DNA from: Bufo bufo
Lineage: Eukaryota > Chordata > Amphibia > Anura > Bufonidae
DNA: 64,000 bases
Reading direction: 5' to 3'
Assembly: GCF_905171765.1 (NCBI RefSeq)
Contig: NC_053390.1
Coordinates: forward strand, 212,727,359 to 212,791,358
This document shows, piece by piece, positions 44,485 to 55,437 of this stretch (position 1 is the first letter of the stretch; each line of letters starts with the position of its first letter). Under the pieces are notes generated by a model. It was given only the letters and a program-made list of their open reading frames with translations, searched no databases and was not told where the DNA came from. Both the position numbers and the translations under genes were made by a program.

Positions 44485-45330
44485 TCAGACCAGAGGATCT
44501 AGGGTGGTGGTTAATAAGAGACAACCTGACCCAGGGGGTGCCCTGGAGAAAGAAGGAGCTTTTGTGCTTGACCACAGACGCAAGCCCTTGGGGTTGGGGG
44601 CTCAGATTCTGGACCAATCCATCCAGGGTTTATGGAGGGGCAGTCTGAAGTTGGCCTCCTCAAATATGAAAGAACTCATGGCAGTGAAATTTGCAATGTC
44701 ACAGGTTCTCCCATTAATATTAAACAGACATCTCAGAGTCATGTCAGACAACAGGACTGTAGTTTCCTACATAAGCAAACGGGGAGGTACCAGGAGCAGG
44801 AGTTTGATGCTGATGGTGCACGAGATTCTTCAGTTAGCTGAACAAAACTGCAGCTCCATCTCGGAAAACATTCAGGCATATTTTCTAAGTCGTCATCTAA
44901 TTTCCCAGGGGGAGTGGAGTCTAAACAAGAAGATTTTCAGACAGATTACAGACTGTTGGGGAGTCCCTTCAATAGACCTCTTTGCAAAAAGTCAGAACAA
45001 GAAAGTGAGGAATTTCTTTTCTCTATCCCCAGAGGGATCCCTGTGGTCTGGATGATTTCCTCCACAGCTGGAATTTTCCTCTGGGATATGCTTTTCCTCA
45101 GTTTCCCTTGATCCCCAGGGTGTTGCAGAAGATAAGGGAGGATCGTGCAAGAGTGATTTTGGTAGCCCCTTTTTGGCCCAGAAGGACGTGGTTTACGTGG
45201 CTGAGAAAGTTGTTGGTGACAGATCCATGGGTCCTTCCGGAAGTGCAAGACCTGTCTCAGGGGCTGATTTTTCATCCACAGATAAAGGGGCTCCATCTGA
45301 CGGCATGGAATTTGAATGGTTCCTGCTAAC
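44485..45330 (+). pseudogene. DIRS copy 2 RNase H and methyltransferase-like region
   Basis: RNase H pieces: TTDASPWGWGA (about 44570), NMKELMAVKFA and VMSDNRTVVSYISKRGGTRS (44660-44800), and AYFLSR. Downstream: SIDLFAKSQNKK, then FPLIPRVLQKIREDRARVILVAPFWPRRTWF at 45090-45200, the block found in all three coding DIRS copies. The pieces lie in at least three frames. Confidence 0.8.
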
Positions 45331-46010
45331 CAAGAGAGTGTTTTCTTCAGACCTAGTCGATACCCTCTTAAAGTGTAGAAAGAAGGTTACGATGTCTATT
45401 TATGCCAGAGTCTGGAAGAAATTCCTGAGTTTTACTGATTTGGAATTCAGGAACATCGCCTCTCGGGCTCCGGTCGGCCAGATTCTGGAATTTCTTCAGA
45501 AAGGTTTGAAATTAAGATTGTCATCCAGCACGTTGAAAGTTCAGGTCTCGGCGCTTTCGGCTCTGTTTAACGAAAATCTGCCCTCAGATCCATGGGTTTC
45601 TAGATTTTTTTTTATCTATTTCCAGATCCTCCCTGAACTTTTCTCCCAGGATAGCTCCTTGGGATTTAAATTTGGTGCTAAACGCTTTAACAAAACCCAC
45701 CTTTGAGCCTATTGAAGAAATTTCCATAAAATTTTTATCTTTTAAACTATGTTTATTGGTAGCCCTAACCTCGGCCCGTAGGATTAGTGAACTACAGGCT
45801 ATTTCTATCAATCCCCCTTATACTTCCATTTTAGAAGATAGGATTATTTTCCAACCTGACCCAGTTTTCTTTCCTAAGGTAGCTTCCAGGTTTCACAGAT
45901 CTCAGGTGATTGTGCTTCCAACCTTTTATGAGTCACCATCTACAGAGGAGTAAGAGTCCTATCATTGCCTTGACGTTAGGAGGTGTTTAATACAATACCT
46001 GTCCAGAACT
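45331..46010 (+). pseudogene. DIRS copy 2 tyrosine recombinase, N-terminal part
   Basis: Reads SIYARVWKKFLSF, TLKVQVSALSALF, and, after a frameshift near 45600-45680, PTFEPIEEISIKFLSFK and TSARRISELQA (catalytic Arg region). It is cut at about 46010 by the CR1 insertion and resumes at 48535. Confidence 0.85.
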
Positions 46011-46337
46011 AAAGATAGAATGTGTCGGCAGATAAGAACCATTTGGCCCATCTAGTCTGCCCAATATACTGAATACTATGAATAGCCCCTGGCCCTATCT
46101 TATATGAAGGATGGCCGCCTTATGCCTATCCCATGCATGCTTAGATTCCTTCACTGTATTTGCAGCTACCATTTCTGCAGGAAGGCTATTCCATGCATCC
46201 ACTACTCTCTCAGTAAAGTAATACTTCCTGATATTACTTTTAAACCTTTGCCCCTCTAATTTAAAACTATGTCCTTTTGTAGCAGTTTTTCCTTTTTTAA
46301 ATAATCTCTCCTCTTTTACCTTGTTGATTCCCTTTAT

Positions 46338-47185
46338 CTATTTAAAAGTGTCTATCATATCCCCTCTGTCTCGTCTTTCTTCCAAGCTATACATGTTAAG
46401 GTCCTTTAATCTTTCCTGGTAAGTTTTATCCTGCAATTCATGTACTAGTTTAGTAGCTCTTCTCTGAACTCTCTCCAAAGTATCAATATCCTTCTGGAGA
46501 TATGGTCTCCAGTACTGCGCACAATACTCCAAATGAGGTCTCACTAGTGCTCTGTAGAGCGGCATGAGCACCTCCCTCTTTCTACTGGTAATGCCTCTCC
46601 CTATACACCCAAGCATTCTGCTAGCATTTCCTGCTGCTCTATGACATTGTCTGCCTACCTTTAGGTCTTCTGAAATAATGACCCCTAAATCCCTTTCCTC
46701 AGATACTGAGGTTAGGACTGTATCACAGATTTTATATTCTGCTCTTGGGTTTTTACGCCCCAGGTGCATTATCTTGCACTTATATTTGACCATTCCTGTA
46801 GTTTTCCTAAATCCTTTTCCATTTGGTGTATCCCTCCAGGAACATCAACCCTGTTACAAATCTTTGTGTCATCAGCAAAAAGACACACCTTACCATCCAG
46901 GCCTTCTGCAATTTTGTTGATAAAGATATTAAACAATATGGGTCCCAGAACAGATCCCTGAGGTACCCCACTGGTAACAAGACCATGGTCTGAATATACT
47001 CCATTGACTACAACCCTCTGTTGTCTGTCCCTCAGCCACTGCCTAATCCATTCAACAATATGGGAGTCCACGCACAAAGACTGCAATTTATTGATAAGCC
47101 TTCTATGTGGGACAGCATCAAAAGCCTTACTAAAGTCTAGATAAGCGATGTCTACTGCACCTCCGCCATCTATTATTTTAGTCAC
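46338..47185 (-). pseudogene. CR1 reverse transcriptase remnant
   Basis: Two frames cover it. 46769-47185 has IAYLDFSKAFDAVPHRRL, LRDRQQRVVVNG, SGVPQGSVLGPILF and FADDTK (catalytic Asp pair). 46338-46793 has KIMHLGRKNPRAEY, SEERDLGVIISEDLK, LYRALVRPHLEYCAQYWRP and LERVQRRATKLV, the C-terminal domain typical of CR1/L2. A frameshift near 46780 separates them. Upstream RT sequence (47186-47830) is broken. Confidence 0.9.
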
Positions 47186-47833
47186 CCAATCAAAAAAATC
47201 TATTAGTTTGACATGATCTCCCTGAAGTTAACCCATGCTGTTTTTCATCTTTCAATCCATGGGATTTTAGATGTTCCACAATCCTCTCCTTCAGTATGGT
47301 TTCCATTAATTTCCCCACTATTGATGTCAGGCTTACTGGCCTATAGTTGCCCGATTCCTCCCTACTACGTTTCTTGTAAATGGGCGCAACATTTGCTAAT
47401 TTCCAATCTTTTGGGACGACTCCTGTTACCAGTAATTGGTTAAATAAATCTGTTAATGGTTTTTCTAGTTCACTGCTGAGCTTTTTTAATAGCTTTGGGT
47501 GTATCCCATCAGGCCCTTGTGACTTATTTGTATTAATTGTAGACAGCTGACTTAGAACCTCTTCCTCTGTAAAGACACATGCATCAAAAGATTCATTAGT
47601 CTTCCTTCCTAACTGAGGTCCTTTTCCTTCATTTTCCTTTGTAAAAACTGAACAGAAGTATTCATTGAGGCAGTCAGCTAGTTCTTTATCTTCTTCTATA
47701 TACCTTCCTTCTTTTGTTTTTAACTTGGTAATTCCTTGTTTTAGTTTCCTTTTTTCATTTATGTATCTGAAGAATGTCTTTTTTTCACTGACTGAGGTGC
47801 TTTAGAAGCTCTTATGACTTGCTTGGCCTTGGC

Positions 47834-48364
47834 CTAGTCATCACTAGATCCCAAGCTTTCCCCTACAGTAATATCAGATACCAAATTCCCATTTGTGAAT
47901 ACTAAATCTAAAATGGCCTCCTTCTGGGTTGGCTCCTCAACTACTTGCTGTAGACATAATCTCAGTAGGGAATTTAGAATATCTGTACTCCTGGCAGAAC
48001 TAGCTATTTTGGTTTTCCAGTTTACATCAGGAAGATTAAAGTCTCCCATAATGATAACTTCCCCTTTCAATGTCATTTTAGCTATTTCCTCAACTAGTAG
48101 ATCATCTAATACTTTGACTTTGCTAGGTGGTCTATATATCACACCTACACGAGTTACCTTGTGATTATCAAGCTGCAACATAACCCAAACTGACTCTAAA
48201 TTGGTCTCGCTAACTTGTATTAAATTAGATTTTATGCTATCTTTCACATACAGGGCCACCCCTCCCCCTTTCTTGCCTTCTCTGTCTTTCCTATATATAG
48301 AGAACCCTGGAATTGTTATATCCCATTCATTACTCCCATTGAACCATGTCTCAGTAACAGCCAC
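47834..48364 (-). pseudogene. CR1 apurinic-type endonuclease remnant
   Basis: Reads VTETWFNGSNEWDITIPGFS, GGGVALYVKD, VGVIYRPPSK and IIMGDFNLPDVNW, motifs of the LINE AP endonuclease that nicks target DNA. The N-terminal motifs are missing through 5' truncation. It ends at a stop near 47834. Confidence 0.9.
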
Positions 48365-48534
48365 TAAATCTATATTCTAAACTGCGAGCATTTGTAGACA
48401 AGACTCTGAGCTTGTCATTTCTTAACCTATGTGCTACTGGCATCTTCTGGCATTGTTCCGGGGGGCAGTCCGACTGCTGGATTATCACTCTTTTGCCCCC
48501 CTTTCCTAGTTTAAATGCTCCTTAGCATAAAGAT

Positions 48535-48879
48535 TGGAGGAAATCTTTCTCTATGTTTATTGTCTTTCTGGGGAAGAGGAAGAGACATACAGCATCAAAA
48601 AATACTTTGGCCAGATGGATTACGTCTGCAATATCTTTGGCTTATTCATCGTCAGGGAAGTCTCCTCCAGAAGGCCTCAGGGCCCACTCTACTAGGGCTA
48701 TTTCCACCTCTTGGGCTGAGAGGGCTTCTGTCTCTATTGAGGATATCTGTAAGGCAGCAGTCTGGTCCTCTCTGACTACATTTTTCAGACATTACCGTTT
48801 ACAGTTAGACTCTGCTTCGGATTTAACCTTTGCTACTAAAGTGCTTTCGGCTGTCAACCCAGTGTCTCCTTGGTTTTAA
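48535..48879 (+). pseudogene. DIRS copy 2 tyrosine recombinase, C-terminal part
   Basis: Continues from 46010 after the CR1. Contains LRAHSTRAISTSWAE (catalytic His and Arg) and TTFFRHYRL, whose Tyr codon is TAC at 48793-48795, in the same frame. It ends at VSPWF and a stop. This half looks undamaged, unlike copy 1. Confidence 0.88.
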
Positions 48880-48889
48880 CTCTTGTGGT

Positions 48890-48962
48890 GCTGTCGTGGG
48901 TGAGGGGAAAAATGAAGATTACTCTTACCGATAATTGGATTTTCCTGAACCCACGACAGCAC
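48890..48962. repeat. DIRS copy 2 internal complementary region
   Basis: GTGCTGTCGTGGGTGAGGGG is the complement of the left end, then GATAATTGGATTTTCCTGAA and CCCACGACAGCAC, the complement of the right end. Confidence 0.88.
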
Positions 48963-49411
48963 CCTTATTTCCCATCCCTGTTGTGTTGGTGGTTGGTGCT
49001 CTCTCTTTTCACGGGTGTTGCATTTAAAAACAAAAACAAAAGGATACTCTGGACTGGAGATTTGTTTCTAATAACTGTGGTCGGAGTTCCTCTCATCCTT
49101 GCAAAAACATACTGAAGTGGGAGGAGTGCCTCCGCCTTTTTGGACTTTAGGTTTCTTGTCTGTGGGGACGGAGCCTCTCTCTCGTGGTGCTGTCGTGGGT
49201 TCAGGAAAATCCAATTACCGGTAAGAGTAATCTTCATTTTGTATCACGCGCGTGAAAAATGCATCAAAATGCATTGCACTCGCTCGGAAAAAACTGAACG
49301 CAATCGCAGACAAAACTGACTGAACTTGCTTGCAAAATGGTGCGAGTTTTACTGAACGCAGCATGAACGCATTCGGACCTAATCTTTCACGCTCGTGTGA
49401 AAGAGGCCTAA

Positions 49412-50296
49412 TTATTCAATGGCACCATTTAAATTTTTGCATGAAAGCCTGACAGCAATGAGAATATAAACAAATCACAGTTAGCATGCAAAAGCATGCT
49501 TCAAAAGAAGGCAGAGGATGGTAGGCCATATTATCTGACAAATTAGATAGTTGGTAACATCAGTAAATAAGACACGTTAGAGTTAAAGAGCGTCTGTTGA
49601 CATGATCATCCCTAGTAAACCAGGCATAATGTCTGGTAGGGTTGATCATGCTGAATGCAATGACACCTGTCTTGTAGCGATCCGATATGTAATTTTGGAG
49701 AGAAAAATAGTTAGATTTATTTATGCTAATGAGGCGCTCGGAGCACCAAAGGGCAGGCTAGCCCCTTATAGCACTGTTTCACTTCCACCTTTCAACCTTA
49801 GTCAGTTCCTCTCTCCCACTTATTGACCAGGCCAGACATGGCATGACATGATTGGCCCTGAAATCTCACACATAAACCAGGCAGAGTTCATTTGGAGAAT
49901 GCACAGTAGATCTCATTCGGCTGTCCCTGCTCCTCAGATCTGAACTGTGCCGACTGGATTCATGCTAGCGCGTGCGTGAAACTGTCTTATTAGGGTTGAT
50001 CATGCAGACATATAGTCGCATAATGAAAACAGCTAAGCAAAAAAAGAATAGGACAGTATGGATCTCCCAACTCTAGCAGCTAGTTCCAAGTATGTTTATC
50101 AGCTGCTTCTCCTTTTAATGATAGTAACAGTGACCTGTAGAGTTGTACGTCATGCCCATGATGACTACATAATTCCAACTTCTAGCATAACCAGGACTTA
50201 AAAAAAAAAAGGTCAAAAGGTGAATGAATAAATGCAATAATTAATACCTCGTTAACTAAAAATAATGAGGGGCTAGTACGGCTTTACCTACTATGC
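49412..50296. other. Intergenic stretch, nothing recognised
   Basis: Short inverted words (AAACCAGGCATAATGTCTGG) occur, but no clear element or gene. Confidence 0.5.
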
Positions 50297-50304
50297 CCTG
50301 TGAC

Positions 50305-50523
50305 CAGGGGCGTAACTACCATAGCGGCAGACAATGCGACTGCTATGGGGCCGAGGGCAAGAGGGGGCCCAGTCTTAGTTGGGATTATCTCCTCTTCTAC
50401 TGGAGGTGAAAACTGGTGAAAAAATGGGCAAGGGTCATTGAAAGGGGTTTAGGAAGAAACCCCTCTATCCTGTGTGGGTAGCCTAGTTTGATCCTTGCTA
50501 TGGGGCCCTTACTTCTCTATGTA
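50305..50523. mobile_element. hAT-like MITE (CAGGGGCGTAACTA family)
   Basis: Starts CAGGGGCGTAACTACC as at 21801. An 8-bp direct repeat CCTGTGAC flanks it (50297-50304, 50524-50531). The right terminus lacks the expected last bases of the inverted repeat, so the end is approximate. Confidence 0.7.
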
Positions 50524-50531
50524 CCTGTGAC

Positions 50532-51165
50532 TAAGGAATACAGGCATGATGGATAAGCACTGCTTAATATCAGCTTACACAGTAATGTCTTCTAAGTGTG
50601 ACTCTAGATTCACAGTAGCGTTACGCAATCCAGACACTGGTTCCAACATAAATGCCGGCTGTCGAACAGACAAAAAACACGGGATCCCATACCCATTATA
50701 GTCAATGAGGATCCAACAGTGAATGGCAATGCGGGTCTCTGCCCGAACAGTTTATCGGACTTCATAACGCAGGTGGGAATGTACACTGATTTAATGTGAA
50801 AATCTTGGAAACTGCTGTATAGAGTTCTTGAGTTCTTGTGTAGCTATTCTTATTCTCAGCTGAAAAAACATGTATTTACTACCAATAAGTTGGTTTGGGC
50901 GCTGTATATCATCAGTGTTGTACGTATGCATCGGCATGTGCAGTGCATGGGACAGGTCTCAAAGGGAATGTGTCATCAAAAAATGACCTATTGTTTAAAT
51001 CACTTTTTTATGTTAAACATTGTTTTTGACATTTTGGTGAGTTTATATTTTTTTTTTTTTACATTTTCACACTGGTCTTTAGACCTAATAATAGGTAATG
51101 ATCTCCTGTTCTGTACAGGTACCTTTTCAGTAGCCGTTATCTTTATCACCATAGGCAGAATTACA
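50532..51165. other. Intergenic stretch, nothing recognised
   Basis: AT-rich sequence; no exon or element ends identified. Confidence 0.5.
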
Positions 51166-51167
51166 TA

Positions 51168-52816
51168 CAGCCAGGTCCATAAATATTGGGACATCGACAC
51201 AATTCTAACATTTTTGGCTCTATACACCACCACAATGGATATGAAATGAAACGAACAAGATGTGCTTTAACTGCAGATGGTCAGCTTTAATTTGAGGGTA
51301 TTCACATCCAAATCAGGTGAACGGTGTAGGAATTACAACAGTTTGCATATGTGCCTTCCACTTGTTAAGGGACCAAAACTAATTGGACAGAATAATAATT
51401 ATAAATCAAACTTTCACTTTTTAATACTTGGTTGCAAATCCTTTGCAGTCAACTACAGCCTGAAGTCTGGAACGCATAGACATCACCAGATGCTGGGTTT
51501 CATCCCTGGTGATGCTCTGCCAGGCCTCTACTGCAACTGTCTTCAGTTCCTGCTTGTTCTTGGGGCATTTTCCCTTCAGTTTTGTCTTCAGCAAGTGAAA
51601 TGCATGCTCAATCTGATTCAGGTCAGGTGATTGACTTGGCCATTGCATAACATTCCACTTCTTTCCCTTAAAAAACTCTTTGGTTACTTTTGCAGTATGC
51701 TTTGGGTCATTGTCCATCTGCACTGTGAAGCGCCGTCCAATGAGTTCTGAAGCATTTGGCTTAATATGAGCAGATAATATTGCCCGAAACACTTCAGAAT
51801 TCATCTTGCTGCTTTTGTCAGCAGTCACATCATCAATAAATACAAGAAAACCAGTTCCATTGGCAGCCATACATGCCCACGCGATGACACTACCATCACC
51901 ATGCTTCACTGATGAGGTGGTATGCTTAGGATCATGAGCAGTTCCTTTCCTTCTCCATACTCTTCTCTTCCCATCACTCTGGTACAAGTTGATCTTGGTC
52001 TTATCTGTCCATAGGATGTTGTTCCAGAACTGTGAAGGCTTTTGTAGATGCCGTTTGGCAAACTCTAATCTGGCCTTCCTGTTTTTGAGGCTCACCAATG
52101 GTTTACATCTTGTGGTGAACCCTCTGTATTCACTCTGGTGAAGTGTTCTCTTGATTGTTGACTTTGACACACATACACCTACCTCCTGGAGAGTGTTCTT
52201 GATCTGGCTAACCGTTGTGAAGGGTGTTTTCTTCACCAGGGAAAGAATTCTTTGGTAATCCACCACAGTTGTTATCCGTGGTCTTCTGGGTCTTTTGGTG
52301 TTGCTGAGCTCACCGGTGCGTTCCTTCTTTTCAAGAATGTTCCAAACCGTTGTTTTGGCCACGCCTAATGTTTTTGCTATCTCTCTGATGGGTTTGTTTT
52401 GTTTTTTCAGCCTAATGATGGCTTGCTTCACTGATAGTGACAGCTCTTTGGATCTCCTCTTGAGAGTTGACAGCAACAGATTCCAAATGCAAATAGCACA
52501 CTTGAAATGAACTCTTGACCTTTTATCTGCTCATTGTAATTGGTATAATGAGAGAATAACACACACCTGGCCATGGAACAGCTGAGAAGCCAATTGTCCC
52601 ATTACTTTTGGTCCCTTAACAAGTGGGAGGCACATATGCAAACTGTTGTAATTCCTACACCGTTCACCTGATTTGGATGTAAATACCCTCAAATTAAAGC
52701 GGACAGTCTGCAGTTAAAGCACATCTTGTTCATTTCATTTCAAATCCATTGTGATGTTGTATAGAGCCATAAATGTTAGAATTGTGTTGCTGTCCCAATA
52801 TTTATGGACCTGACTG
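51168..52816 (-). mobile_element. Tc1/mariner element with long terminal repeats and open transposase
   Basis: CAGCCAGGTCCATAAATATT at the left and AATATTTATGGACCTGACTG at the right, flanked by TA (51166-51167, 52817-52818). The inverted repeats run for about 220 bp (AACGGTGTAGGAATTACAAC, CCACTTGTTAAGGGACCAAA). Length 1649 bp. Confidence 0.95.
51421..52476 (-). CDS. Tc1-type DD34E transposase, uninterrupted
   Basis: A 351-codon frame of full Tc1 length. The N-terminal helix-turn-helix is at residues 14-55 (REIAKTLGVAKTTVWNILEK), followed by a basic GRPR-like link (KRPRRPR, 61-67) and the second helix-turn-helix. Catalytic residues: D158 in LWTDKTKI, D255 in VQMDNDPKHT and E290 in SPDLNQIEH, with 34 residues between the last two. 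ATG at 52476 gives a start typical of the family. No stop or frameshift is visible. It belongs to a different Tc1 family from 39976-41055: the ends and the protein differ. Confidence 0.93.
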   Translation of the reverse strand: MLSTLKRRSKELSLSVKQAIIRLKKQNKPIREIAKTLGVAKTTVWNILEKKERTGELSNTKRPRRPRITTVVDYQRILSLVKKTPFTTVSQIKNTLQEVGVCVSKSTIKRTLHQSEYRGFTTRCKPLVSLKNRKARLEFAKRHLQKPSQFWNNILWTDKTKINLYQSDGKRRVWRRKGTAHDPKHTTSSVKHGDGSVIAWACMAANGTGFLVFIDDVTADKSSKMNSEVFRAILSAHIKPNASELIGRRFTVQMDNDPKHTAKVTKEFFKGKKWNVMQWPSQSPDLNQIEHAFHLLKTKLKGKCPKNKQELKTVAVEAWQSITRDETQHLVMSMRSRLQAVVDCKGFATKY

Positions 52817-53516
52817 TATATAGATAACACCTCTATAAACAAAACACCATTCACAACAGGTGATATTAAAATGTATTATCTCCATCCTGACCACTGCACA
52901 GGCCACAGAGCATGTCTAGAAAACTCTTCCACAGAAATCAATGGGTTCCCTCCTGTCCTTTGTGTCTATGGTCCGTGTAGCTGCCATGAAAAAGACAGGA
53001 AGTCTTAACATATTTTTCCCCACGCTTCCACAACGGTACCACCTGGCGGATATCCCGCCTTCTCAGGGACAGGAAACAACTGAGATCAGCCAATAAAAGG
53101 CCCCCTCCCTCTTACCTTCTACAGTTGTTTCCTGTCCCTCTGAAGGCAGGATCGTGGATCAGCAGGATGCGCAGGGCCTTCAGGTTTGTTAGCCTGGCTT
53201 TTGCCAGAGGGCCTCTGCAGGAGGGAGGGGTCACAGAGCAAATATGTGTGCTCCTCCCTCCTCTTGGTGTAAGTCAGGCGTGTCAGCAGCTCCGGGCTTC
53301 TTTCCCGTGTTCCTGTGAAACCAGCGAGGCAGTGATGAGGGGGCGTTCCTTTGGGCCAAGGAATGCTCCCATATACTCCAGAACACGGCGCGGTGATGTC
53401 ATGACACAGGCGTCTGAGCGCTGACGTCATCGCGCCAACCAGAAAGTAAAAGGGGAAAATGTCGGTGCTCTCATGTTCTCCCTTCTGCAGTGGACACAGC
53501 ACATCTCCTGGGCAGC

Positions 53517-53573
53517 ATGTCCTTACAGGGGGAAAGCGAAACCACCCAAAAATCCACTAATGCCTCCAGCCCG
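53517..53573 (+). pseudogene. Candidate first gag exon of DIRS copy 3
   Basis: ATG at 53517 opens 19 codons ending Ser-Pro, followed by GTAAGC at 53574, exactly as in copy 1. A candidate acceptor CTTTACAG ends at 53683 or, two bases on, AG at 53684-53685. The latter joins phase 0 to the frame containing VSEETPSLVES. Confidence 0.5.
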
Positions 53574-53685
53574 GTAAGCCTCCTCCATGAGGACGATAAT
53601 TATTATATGTTCACTGTACTCCCTTAAGTGCACATAGGAGTCTTCCTTTGGGTGACAGTTCTCTATTGGGGTGATCTTTACAGAG

Positions 53686-54416
53686 ATAAAAAATTATCGG
53701 CCTCTTCCAAGAAACCCCTGTGTCCAAGATGTAGTCTCTGAAGAAACTCCTTCCCTAGTAGAAAGTCTGAGGGCCATGATTAAAGAAGATGTCGGTGCGG
53801 CGGTTGAGGCAAAACTGACCATATCAACATAAAAACCCTTATACATAATGAGAGCAAGGACCCTGAGAAGAGGCAGTCTGCCTCCAAAATATTCAAAAGG
53901 AAGTATCCATTTGCTGAAGAGGACTCGGCTTCTTGGGACAAACCTCCTAAGGTCGACGCCCCTGGAGCGAGGATTTCCAAAAAATCCTCACTATCGTTTG
54001 AAGATCTAGGGATGCTTAAGGACCCTATGGATAAAAAATGTGAGTCTCTCCTTAAAAAAACTTGGGAGTCCACAATGGCCATGAAAAGGCCGGGAATATC
54101 AGCAACTTACACGGCTAGGACTTTGTCATTGTGGTTGGGACAGCTAAAGGAACATATTGAGTCTGGCACTCCCAGGGAAGACATCCTAGCTTCCATCCCA
54201 ATGCTCAAACAAGCCTCTAACTTTTTGGCAGATGCCTCGGCTGATATGGTGAAGCTATCGGCAAAAACGGACGCTCTTTCCAATGCCTCCCGAAGAGCAG
54301 TCTGGTTAAGGTTTTGGTCGGGAGACACTGCATCTAAAAATAGATTATGTTCCCTATCATGCGAAGGCGATCGTGTTTTTGGCACCGCATTGGACGACAT
54401 CCTAGAAATGGCGTAG
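53686..54416 (+). pseudogene. DIRS copy 3 gag-like region
   Basis: Reads VSEETPSLVESLRAMIKEDV, then a broken stretch with KRKYPFAEEDSASWDKPPK, and the open frame 54012-54416 with ILASIPMLKQASNFLADASAD and LRFWSGDTASKNRLC. A TAG at 54414-54416 replaces the expected continuation. The Cys pair CPRC near 53735 is in a different frame, so the zinc-ribbon-like start has been lost by a slip. Confidence 0.8.
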
Positions 54417-55437
54417 GACAGGAAAAAAGGGTTTCCGACGGAATCAAACGTTTTCCACCAGAGACGCTCCTTTCGTCCCCAGAAACGTAATAGAGTTGAC
54501 CAGATTAAAAAAGAACCGGGTTCTTCCTGGCAATCATCTAAGGGAAAAAATAAAGGATTTTTGTTCAACCCCTATAAAGCCGCACGTCTTTCCTCCCAAT
54601 GACGCCAGAAGTCCTATGGGGGGAAAATTAAAACACTTTTATTCAGCCTGGGAAAAAATTCAGGCCTCCCCCTGGGTACTCTCGACCATAAGAAAAGGGT
54701 ACCGTTTGGAATTCTTACATCTTCCTCCAAACAGGTATCTGGAGAATTCCATTCTAAAAGGAGAAGATCAGGAAGCGATGGACCAGCAGATCTCTTTACT
54801 GTTACAGAAGGAAGCCATAGTACAGGTTTCATTGAAGGTACAAAGAAAGAGATTTTACTCCTTAATATTCCTGGTAAGAAAGCCAAGCGGTTCTTACCAG
54901 GCAATAATAAATCTGAAGAAATTAAACAAGTACATTGTATACAAAAGATTCAAGATTGACTACAGATTTTACTGTCTCCATCTTCTATCAAAGGATTGCT
55001 TTATGATAACATTAGATGCCTATTATCATGTTCCAATCCAGAAGAGATGATCAGAAATATTTGAGGATGGCAGTATGGTTCCAGGGAAGAGTGCAGCATT
55101 TCCAATTTAAAGTTTTGCTATTCGGCCTTTGTTTAGCCCGTAGAATCTTTACGAAGATTATGGCGGATGTCACGAAATTCTTCCATCTGGCAGAGATTTT
55201 ACTAATCCCGTACTTGGACAACTTACTAAACGCGGCACCAACAGAAAGTCACCTGCAGGCTCAGCTCCAGACAGTATCAGACACCCTTTTGGATCTGGGG
55301 TGGATCATAAACCAGCAGAAATCCTGTCTCCTTCCCTTTTTTGGGAGGGCTGTTAGACTCTCATCTGATGTCTTCTTTGCTCCCAGATCAGAAACAAGAA
55401 GATTTAATCCAGAGAATCCGAAAATTTCAACGACTAA
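54417..55437 (+). pseudogene. DIRS copy 3 reverse transcriptase, catalytic YLDN
   Basis: 54496-55050 contains RSPMGGKLKHFYSAWEKI, LEFLHLPPNRYLE, LIFLVRKPSGSYQAIINLKKLNKY. 55016-55260 contains QHFQFKVLLFGL and ILLIPYLDNLLNAAP. The usual catalytic YLDD reads YLDN here (TACTTGGACAAC, 55211-55222), which should abolish activity. The thumb is cut at 55437 by a MITE. Confidence 0.85.

Larger units (their letters stand above)
46017..48527 (-). mobile_element. 5'-truncated CR1-type LINE in DIRS copy 2
   Basis: Minus-strand element with endonuclease and RT remnants and a 3' end at the left. It ends in ATTCTAT-type sequence, as CR1 elements do, next to a 7-bp direct repeat TAAAGAT (46010-46016, 48528-48534). 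Length 2.5 kb against the usual 4 kb or more. Confidence 0.88.
39015..49240 (+). mobile_element. DIRS-type retrotransposon, copy 2
   Basis: The left end TTTTCCCCTCACCCACGACA (39015 on) and right end at about 49105-49240 are inverted (CACGACAGCAC / GTGCTGTCGTG; GGCGGAGGCTCTCCTCCCACTTCAGT and its complement). The ICR at 48890-48962 joins both ends. Gag, RT/RNase H and tyrosine recombinase follow in order, broken by three later insertions (39717-41306, 43641-44482, 46017-48527). Without them it would be about 5.3 kb, like copy 1. Confidence 0.9.
38929..49408. mobile_element. TWA-target MITE split by DIRS copy 2
   Basis: GGCCCCTTTCACACGAGCG at the left and CGCTCGTGTGAAAGAGGCC at the right, with TAA at 38926-38928 and 49409-49411. 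Only about 86 bp on the left and 168 bp on the right belong to the MITE; the rest is the DIRS insertion. Confidence 0.88.
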
